The notes under the pieces were generated by a model. That model was not told the origin of the DNA and made no database searches. It saw only the letters and a program-made list of their open reading frames with translations. A stretch of 64,000 nt of DNA from Nitrosospira sp. 56-18. Its GTDB lineage: Bacteria; Pseudomonadota; Gammaproteobacteria; Burkholderiales; Nitrosomonadaceae. The stretch lies in contig MKVR01000004.1 of NCBI GenBank assembly GCA_001899235.1, positions 77,385 through 141,384 on the forward strand, given 5' to 3'. Positions 57,994 through 64,000 of this stretch are shown one piece after another (positions within the stretch are counted from its first letter, which is position 1; each line of letters starts with the position of its first letter). Position numbers and translations under genes: made by a program.

Positions 57994-59355
57994 TCAGGCA
58001 ACGGGAAGCGGCTTCAGGGATAACGCCTGAAGCAGCTTTTCATGAATGCCACCAAAGCCTCCATTGCTCATGATCAACACCTGGTCCCCGGCCTGCGCTG
58101 CTCCCGCAACCGCTGCAATCAACTCTTCAAGGCTTTCATGGGTCTGGACCTTTTGTCCCAGGGGAGCCAATGCCTCACCCGCATTCCAGCCTAGATTGGC
58201 GGCATAGCAAAATACCAGGTCAGCCGCTGCAAGGCTATCAGCCAGGCTATCCCTCCAGACGCCCATTTTCATGGTATTGGAGCGGGGTTCCAGTACGGCA
58301 ATAATGCGCGATGCTCCCGTCTTCAGGCGCAGCCCATCCAATGTCGTGCGAATCGCGGTAGGGTGATGGGCAAAGTCATCATACACGGTAATATTGCTGG
58401 CAATGCCGAGGACCTCCATGCGGCGTTTGACATTTTTGAATTGCGCCAGGGCGGAAATACCGGCATCGATGGAAACTCCCGCGTGACGGGCGGCGGCGAG
58501 CGCGGCCAGCGCATTCATCCGATTATGTTCTCCCATGAGATCCCAACGTAATCGACCTTGAAATCTTCCCATGAACCGGATGGAGATTTCCCCGTCCGGC
58601 AGGGTCTGCGCCTGCCATCCATCGTCCATCCCGAACCTTTCCACCGGTGTCCAGCATCCTTTCATGAGCACCCGCTCGAGATTCGGATCCCGGCCATTGG
58701 TTACGACAAGCCCGTTGCCCGGAACCACCCGTATAAAATGGTGAAACTGCTGTTCGATCGCCGCAAGGTTGGGAAAGATATCGGCATGGTCGAACTCGAG
58801 GTTGTTCAGGACAGCGGTTCTTGGGCGAAAATGGACAAACTTGGAGCGCTTGTCGAAAAAAGCGGTATCGTATTCATCCGCTTCAATCACAAAGAATGAA
58901 GAACTGCCGAGCCTCGCGGACGACCCGAAGTTCTGGGGTATTCCGCCTATGAGAAAACCGGGAGCCATGCCTGCGTATTCAAGTATCCACGCGAGCATGG
59001 AACTGGTCGTGGTTTTACCATGCGTACCGGCGACAGCCAAAACCCACTTCTCGCGCAAAATGTTTTCCGCCAGCCACTGCGGCCCCGAAATGTAAGGCAG
59101 GTTGCGATTGAGTATTTCCTCCATCAATGGGTTGCCGCGCGCCACTACGTTGCCGATCACGAACAGATCGGGACGCAACTCTACCTGATCCGGAGAAAAG
59201 CCTTCTATCAGCCCTATCCCCTGAGACTTCAATTGCGTGCTCATGGGCGGGTAAACCGCGGTGTCGCACCCGGTGACTTCGTGGCCTGCCTCACGCGCTA
59301 TCGCCGCAATTCCTCCCATGAAGGTACCGCAAATGCCGAGAATGTGGATATGCAA
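57994..59355 (-). CDS. mpl: UDP-N-acetylmuramate:L-Ala-gamma-D-Glu-meso-DAP ligase
   Basis: 453 residues. Reattaches the recycled tripeptide to UDP-MurNAc. HIHILGICGTFMGG at the start, ATP loop GTHGKTT at 110-116, EADEYDTAFFDKRSKF and FDHADIF; fits Mpl rather than MurC. Starts at a TTG (59355) with AGGAG seven bases upstream, as in family N-termini; the frame is open to 59421. It complements anmK in wall recycling. Confidence 0.94.
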   Translation of the reverse strand: MHIHILGICGTFMGGIAAIAREAGHEVTGCDTAVYPPMSTQLKSQGIGLIEGFSPDQVELRPDLFVIGNVVARGNPLMEEILNRNLPYISGPQWLAENILREKWVLAVAGTHGKTTTSSMLAWILEYAGMAPGFLIGGIPQNFGSSARLGSSSFFVIEADEYDTAFFDKRSKFVHFRPRTAVLNNLEFDHADIFPNLAAIEQQFHHFIRVVPGNGLVVTNGRDPNLERVLMKGCWTPVERFGMDDGWQAQTLPDGEISIRFMGRFQGRLRWDLMGEHNRMNALAALAAARHAGVSIDAGISALAQFKNVKRRMEVLGIASNITVYDDFAHHPTAIRTTLDGLRLKTGASRIIAVLEPRSNTMKMGVWRDSLADSLAAADLVFCYAANLGWNAGEALAPLGQKVQTHESLEELIAAVAGAAQAGDQVLIMSNGGFGGIHEKLLQALSLKPLPVA

Positions 59356-59838
59356 ACTTTTACTCCTGATCACTGGCCAGCAGCCGCAGCCATTATCTCC
59401 AGCTGAAGCGCCGATCTTCAAAAACGGTTAGGGGATCCCCGAACAAGCTTTCATTGGCGTTTCCCTAGCTTGCCCCGGGTTCCGTACCCCGGCACACGGG
59501 GTACGGTATAAAATCGCCTTTCTTTACTATCTGCCGTACTCATCCGGTAAAGCCGCTTACGGCAAGGGGCAAGCCGTTTTCCCCTATCATATCAAGATTA
59601 TTCGAAACCGGCGTTTAGCTGGGCGGCTCTTTTTGTTACACTTACCGCCTTGTGGTTATTTTTACTCGCTCACCGGCAGCATCGCAACCGGCTCAATGCA
59701 GCGCATCTTCCATTATCACAAACCCGACAGAAACGTGCGACATTTCGCGCCATGAAAGTATCCGGAATTTTGGGCTTATCAATCTAAAACCGGTCATTCA
59801 TCCGTGTTCCCGTGTGCCTTCTGGATGAATACACCCCA
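59356..59838. other. Divergent control region between mpl and lptD with a palindrome
   Basis: 483 bases without a gene. A perfect hairpin CCGTACCCC/GGGGTACGG at 59482-59506 (9-base stem, 7-base loop) stands near the mpl side. Further on ACGGC...GCCGT then TTTT near 59557-59580 could be a weak terminator or attenuator. Confidence 0.5.
59363..59367 (-). promoter_or_regulatory. Shine-Dalgarno AGGAG setting the mpl TTG start
   Basis: The complement reads AGGAG seven bases before the TTG at 59355, which supports a rare start codon. Confidence 0.65.
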
Positions 59839-62484
59839 ATGAAATCGCGTTTGTGCCATCCTCTCCTGGCATCTGTCCTGCTGCTCGGCGTTGCCTGCAC
59901 GGCACTTGCCGACACTCCGCAGACCGGCTCACGAAGCAACGAGCGGAAAACGACAGGCGATCCGGCTGGTCCCAGTGGAAACAAACCCGCAGCTGTCGAC
60001 GCGGAACGCCTGCCCGGCGGACATGAGTATCAGCCGGGCGATACGGATGAACTGGGGCTTCGGAGTGCTCCCGCAGCCTCTGCCGCACCAGCAGGATCTC
60101 GTCAAAAAACCGGTACCGCAACTACCAGGGGAGAAAAACGAACGCGTGCCGACACCGAGCCCATGCCTGGGCATGCTGCCGAACAAGGCGAGGGCATGCT
60201 GCGCAGCACCCGGTCAACGGTGGTCCGCAATGCCGCTCCACCCTCGAAAAATACTTTGACCTTGATTGAAGGTGAACATATCCAGGGACACCTTGCTGAG
60301 CAAGGGGACGCCAGGTTGCGCCTCGGGGGCCAGATCGAACCGCAAACGGGAAATCTGGCAAAAGCGACCCCAGTCACTGAAACCGCGAAAGACAAGCCGG
60401 TATTTATCGCAGCCGAGAGCTTGCGAGGACATACCGAAAAGGAGATCGAGGCAATTGGAAGGGCCGAACTGACGAGCGAAGACCGTTTTATCTCGGCGGA
60501 TCGCATGAAATATCACCAGGATACGGAAGATGCGGAGGCCGAGGGCGGTGTTCGGGTGGAGCGGCGCGGAGACATCCTGGAAGGATCACGACTCAAGTTC
60601 AATTTGGCGACCGAAACGGGAGAATTGGATAACCCCCGCTACAGCCTGAGGGATACCAGCAGCCGCGGGTATGCCGGTTCCGTGCTGTTCGAGGGGGAAA
60701 ATCAGTATCGCCTCAGGCAGGCAACCTATACGACATGCCCCGCGGGAGAGGATGACTGGCTGCTCCAGGTGGATGACATGGAAATCGACAATACGCAAAA
60801 AATGGGTACGGGACGCAAAGTCAAGCTCACGTTCAAGGATGTGCCCATCCTTTATACGCCATGGCTGAACTTCTCGTTCAGCGGGCAACGCAAGACCGGC
60901 CTCCTGGCCCCGCTGTACGGCTATAACGTCCGCACCGGTATCGATATCACTTTCCCATTTTACTGGAATATTGCGCCCAACTATGATGCGACGATCTCGG
61001 CGCGAGCCATGAGCAAGCGCGGCGTGGCGCTGAACAGCGAATTTCGCTATTTGGGCCGAACCGGAGACGCCACGTTATTGGCTGATATATTGCCGCGCGA
61101 TTTTCAAACCGAGGAAACCCGCTATCGCGTGTCGTACGGACAGAACCAGATCCTGGGCAAGGGCTTCTATAGCCGGCTGGACTATAACCGGGTTTCAGAC
61201 GATTTCTATTTTCGCGATCTGGGCAATAACCTTAACGTCACTTCCCGGGTGAACCTGTTGCAACAGGCACTCCTGGGATATAACCGGAACCTGGGAAATA
61301 ATGGAACGCTGAACGTCGTGGCACTGGGACAGCAGTTCCAGACCATCCAGGATCCGCTTGCGCCAGTTACCGCTCCTTACAAGCGCTTGCCCCAATTCCA
61401 GGTAACGATCAACAAGCCCGAGATTCTGGGAGCGGACCTCAATCTTGTCAGCAGCTGGACCAATTTCTCCCATCCCACGCTCATCAATGGCAATCGCGTT
61501 GTGTTCTTCCCCAGCATCAGTTATCCCATGCGCAGTGCATTTGGCTACATCACGCCCAAGGTGGGGATACATCACACACGCTATTATCTTGATGCAGGAA
61601 CAGGTCCCGATAATCCGACCCGTACCTTGCCCCTGCTTAGCCTCGACAGCAGCCTGATGTTCGAGAGGCAGATGCAACTGGGAGGCGAGCGGTTCACCCA
61701 GACGCTTGAGCCACGCCTGTTTTACGTATATGTGCCCTACCGCAACCAGGATAATCTTCCGAATTTCGACTCCGGCAAGACTGACTTCAGTTTTGCCCAG
61801 ATGTTGACTGAAAACCGCTTCAGCGGCAGCGACCGGATCAACGATGCCAATCAGGTTACCTTTGCGCTCACTTCGCGCTTCATAGAGCCCGGATCGGGCA
61901 AGGAGCGTTTTCGTCTTGCCGCTGGCCAGCAATTGAGCTTCAAAGACCGAAGGATTACCCTGGATACCCCTTCCACTGTCCCCAGAAGACCGGATTTCAT
62001 CGGCGCGGTTACCGGCTTTATCACTCCGACGATCAGTACCGACTCGAGCGTTCAGTTTGACCAGAAGCACTTTACCGCGGAAGTCGTCCGTTCTGGGTTG
62101 AGCTACCGTCCGGAACCCGGCAGGGTGGTGAATTTCGGTTATCGCTTCACCCGGGACGTGTTGCACCAGGTTGATGCCTCGTCGCAATGGCGGTGGTCGG
62201 AAAGATGGCAAACCGTAGCGCGGTTGAACTATTCCTTGCAGGACAGCCGGATTCTGGAAGGACTCGCGGGACTTGAGTATAATGCCTGCTGCTGGTCGCT
62301 GCGTTTTGTGGTTCAGCACTTGACGCTTGCAACCCAGAGAACGACCACGGCGGCTTTTTTGCAACTTGAGCTGAACGGCCTCATGCAAATAGGTTCAAAC
62401 CCGCTACAGGTGCTGCAGCGAAGCATTCCTGGATATACCCTGATCGGCAGCCAGGGAAGTGGCGTAGTGGAAGGAGTACAATGA
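59839..62484 (+). CDS. lptD: LPS-assembly protein LptD
   Basis: 881 residues. Signal peptide, then about 190 residues of low-complexity sequence carrying four degenerate copies of an E-x-L-x-G-H-x-x-E motif (53-74, 104-121, 143-161, 190-210), then the canonical periplasmic OstA-like domain from about 215 (ISADRMKYHQDTEDAEAEGGVRV), and the large LptD barrel (VDDMEIDNTQKMGTGRKVKLTFKDVPILYTPWLNF and after). The mature protein has only three cysteines, Cys300 (TTCPAG) and Cys817/818 (ACCW); the N-terminal cysteine of E. coli is missing. The ATG at 59839 gives a clean signal. Confidence 0.94.
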   Translation: MKSRLCHPLLASVLLLGVACTALADTPQTGSRSNERKTTGDPAGPSGNKPAAVDAERLPGGHEYQPGDTDELGLRSAPAASAAPAGSRQKTGTATTRGEKRTRADTEPMPGHAAEQGEGMLRSTRSTVVRNAAPPSKNTLTLIEGEHIQGHLAEQGDARLRLGGQIEPQTGNLAKATPVTETAKDKPVFIAAESLRGHTEKEIEAIGRAELTSEDRFISADRMKYHQDTEDAEAEGGVRVERRGDILEGSRLKFNLATETGELDNPRYSLRDTSSRGYAGSVLFEGENQYRLRQATYTTCPAGEDDWLLQVDDMEIDNTQKMGTGRKVKLTFKDVPILYTPWLNFSFSGQRKTGLLAPLYGYNVRTGIDITFPFYWNIAPNYDATISARAMSKRGVALNSEFRYLGRTGDATLLADILPRDFQTEETRYRVSYGQNQILGKGFYSRLDYNRVSDDFYFRDLGNNLNVTSRVNLLQQALLGYNRNLGNNGTLNVVALGQQFQTIQDPLAPVTAPYKRLPQFQVTINKPEILGADLNLVSSWTNFSHPTLINGNRVVFFPSISYPMRSAFGYITPKVGIHHTRYYLDAGTGPDNPTRTLPLLSLDSSLMFERQMQLGGERFTQTLEPRLFYVYVPYRNQDNLPNFDSGKTDFSFAQMLTENRFSGSDRINDANQVTFALTSRFIEPGSGKERFRLAAGQQLSFKDRRITLDTPSTVPRRPDFIGAVTGFITPTISTDSSVQFDQKHFTAEVVRSGLSYRPEPGRVVNFGYRFTRDVLHQVDASSQWRWSERWQTVARLNYSLQDSRILEGLAGLEYNACCWSLRFVVQHLTLATQRTTTAAFLQLELNGLMQIGSNPLQVLQRSIPGYTLIGSQGSGVVEGVQ

Positions 62485-62565
62485 GGCATATGGCCGGCCG
62501 GGGATGCGATTTTTCTGGTGGATAGCCGTTACCGCATTTTGAACTTCTCTCTCAAGCTCCATCCA

Positions 62566-63888
62566 ATGGGTGTCCGATTCGCCTTGCGCTCTCTTATCCT
62601 CGTCCCGGTGCTGGCCGCCACTAGCGCTATTGCGCAGCAGGCCGAGGCGACCGGGACCATCGAGGTCATAGACCGTATCGTCGCTGTCGTGAATGAAAGC
62701 GTAGTCACCCGCCAGGAACTGAACGAGTCGCTGCGCACTGCCATAAAGCAGTTGCAGAAACAAGGCGTGCAGCCTCCTCCTCCCACCGTGCTGGAAAAGC
62801 AGTTGCTGGAGCGCATGATATTGAACCAGGTACAATTACAGCTTGCCAAGGAAACAGGCCTGAAGGTAAGCGACACCGAGCTTGATCAGACGCTGCGCCG
62901 CATCGCCCAGGAAAACCGGATGTCCTTGCCCGAGTTTCATGCAGCGGTAGAGCGGGATGGCATCAGCTTCAACAAGTTTCGCGATGAAATTCGCGATGAA
63001 ATCATATTGGTGCGCCTCAAGGAACGCGAGGTGAACAATCGGGTCAACGTCACCGAAGGGGAAGTGGATAATTTTCTGCATGGCCAGGAAAACTCCGGTG
63101 ATCGTAACGATGAGTATCGCATTGCCCACATCCTGATATCGGTGCCGGAAAAGGCGGACCCGCTGCAGCGCAACATACGCCGGCAACGGGCGGAAACGGC
63201 ATTGATCCAGTTGAAAAACGGCGCGGAATTCAGCGAGGTAGCGGCGGAGTTTTCGGATGCCGGCGATGCCATGCAGGGGGGGTTGCTTGACTGGCGCCCG
63301 GCTGCCCAGCTTACGGCGAAGTTTGCCGAGGTCCTGACTTCCATGAAACCGGGTGAACTGACTCCCATCATCACCAGCGCCACCGGCTACCACATTCTCA
63401 AGCTGGTCGATCGCCGCAGCCAGCAGTCGGCGGACGCAGCATTGGTGAATCAAACCCACGCCCGGCATATCCTGGTGAAAATAAGCGAGCTCACGTCCGA
63501 AGCCGATGCCCGGCGCAGGATAATCGAACTCAAAGAGCGGCTGGACCATGGAGCCAAGTTTGATGAACTGGCGAAACTGCACTCTGAAGACGGAAGCGCG
63601 CCATCCGGAGGGGATCTGGGCTGGGTTTCGCCTGGGGATACGGTACCGGAATTCGAGCATGCGATGAACAGGCTCAAAGATGGGGAAATCAGCGGGCCGG
63701 TGCAATCTCCTTTTGGATGGCATTTGATCCAGGTCCTGGAGCATCGTTCCAAGGATATGAGCGATGAGAAAAAACGCCAGACCGCCCGGCAGGCAATCCG
63801 GGCACGCAAGGCGGACGCGGCTTTTCAGGAATGGGTACAGCGATTGCGCGACCGGGCTTATGTTGAATACCGGCTGGAGGAAAGCTGA
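62566..63888 (+). CDS. surA: Periplasmic chaperone/peptidyl-prolyl isomerase SurA
   Basis: 440 residues. Signal peptide cut near IAQ, the SurA N-terminal domain (IDRIVAVVNESVVTRQELNESL), then two parvulin domains (YRIAHILISVPEKA...GGLLDWRPAAQL and ARHILVKISELT...GGDLGWVSPGDTVPEFEHAM). It folds outer-membrane barrels such as LptD upstream. A GTG at 62518 is in frame; the ATG at 62566 gives a standard signal. Confidence 0.95.
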   Translation: MGVRFALRSLILVPVLAATSAIAQQAEATGTIEVIDRIVAVVNESVVTRQELNESLRTAIKQLQKQGVQPPPPTVLEKQLLERMILNQVQLQLAKETGLKVSDTELDQTLRRIAQENRMSLPEFHAAVERDGISFNKFRDEIRDEIILVRLKEREVNNRVNVTEGEVDNFLHGQENSGDRNDEYRIAHILISVPEKADPLQRNIRRQRAETALIQLKNGAEFSEVAAEFSDAGDAMQGGLLDWRPAAQLTAKFAEVLTSMKPGELTPIITSATGYHILKLVDRRSQQSADAALVNQTHARHILVKISELTSEADARRRIIELKERLDHGAKFDELAKLHSEDGSAPSGGDLGWVSPGDTVPEFEHAMNRLKDGEISGPVQSPFGWHLIQVLEHRSKDMSDEKKRQTARQAIRARKADAAFQEWVQRLRDRAYVEYRLEES

Positions 63889-63928
63889 AAAACCTCCGGG
63901 GTTCCATTGCCTGGATACTAGAGCGTGT

Positions 63929-64000
63929 TCACAGTAGCCAGATATAGGCGCAAGCCAGATGCAAGAAAGCGTTGAAGCGGTTGGCGAGTTTGTCGTAGCG
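63929..64000 (-). mobile_element. 3' end of an IS5-family transposase, cut by the window edge
   Basis: The minus strand reads RYDKLANRFNAFLHLACAYIWLL and a stop at 63929-63931, the usual C-terminus of an IS5-type DDE transposase. The IS end probably lies near 63918-63935 (CTAGAGCGTGTTCACAG). It begins only 40 bases after surA. Confidence 0.8.

Noticed and set aside
61195..62388. 397-codon minus-strand frame
   Set aside because: Antisense to the lptD barrel.
62836..63744. 302-codon minus-strand frame
   Set aside because: Antisense to surA.

Overview
The window looks like chromosomal core sequence from a betaproteobacterium of the order Nitrosomonadales, most likely a Nitrosospira-like ammonia oxidiser. 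This assignment is an inference. It rests on betaproteobacterial gene neighbourhoods (lolB beside a TPR lipoprotein; polA/LOG/DUF2782/thrB; RNase II/TonB/aroE/mtgA; glyQ/glyS/gmhB/plsC; mpl divergent from lptD/surA), a CbbP-type phosphoribulokinase that points to carbon fixation, and several periplasmic copper and haem proteins. No rRNA, tRNA, CRISPR array or prophage was recognised. Nearly all the sequence codes for protein.

Layout. 0-5.2 kb: end of lolB, a TPR lipoprotein, and a Gld-type ABC exporter (ATPase, permease, GldG-like). 5.3-7.5 kb: an accessory two-gene unit in which a cytoplasmic-looking protein of seven lectin-propeller blades is fused to a papain-like cysteine protease, followed 10 nt later by a small protein of unknown function. 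7.8-10.4 kb: an alkylation-repair operon (ada, an Fe/2OG oxygenase, alkB) with overlapping genes. 10.6-15.2 kb: mutM, an OprB-type porin, proC, yggT and DUF167. 15.3-18.7 kb: an unknown lipoprotein, then a cupredoxin, a DUF411 protein and a lipoprotein cytochrome c. 18.8-20.9 kb: rpsP-rimM-trmD-rplS. 21-26.7 kb: polA, LOG, DUF2782, thrB and a membrane protein. 26.7-30 kb: uvrD and prkB.

30.2-38.1 kb: rplM-rpsI with a clear promoter and terminator, argC, a coiled-coil membrane protein with a bactofilin, erpA, anmK, an M23 peptidase and an orphan histidine kinase. 38.4-46.6 kb: lnt, glyQS, gmhB, plsC, a YgjP-type metalloprotein, a 39-residue lptM and lysA. 46.7-52.7 kb (minus strand): mgtE, then RNase II, TonB, aroE and mtgA ending at a hairpin terminator. 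52.8-57.9 kb: a RoxA/CcpA-like di-haem lipoprotein paired with a cytochrome P450, an exported ankyrin protein and a DUF3617 protein. 58-64 kb: mpl, lptD, surA, and the end of an IS5-type transposase where pdxA or rsmA would usually follow.

Most genes are housekeeping. The parts that are not routine are the lectin-propeller protease pair, the di-haem/P450 pair, the cupredoxin/DUF411/cytochrome module, and an LptD with a repeat-expanded N-terminus and only three cysteines in the mature protein.
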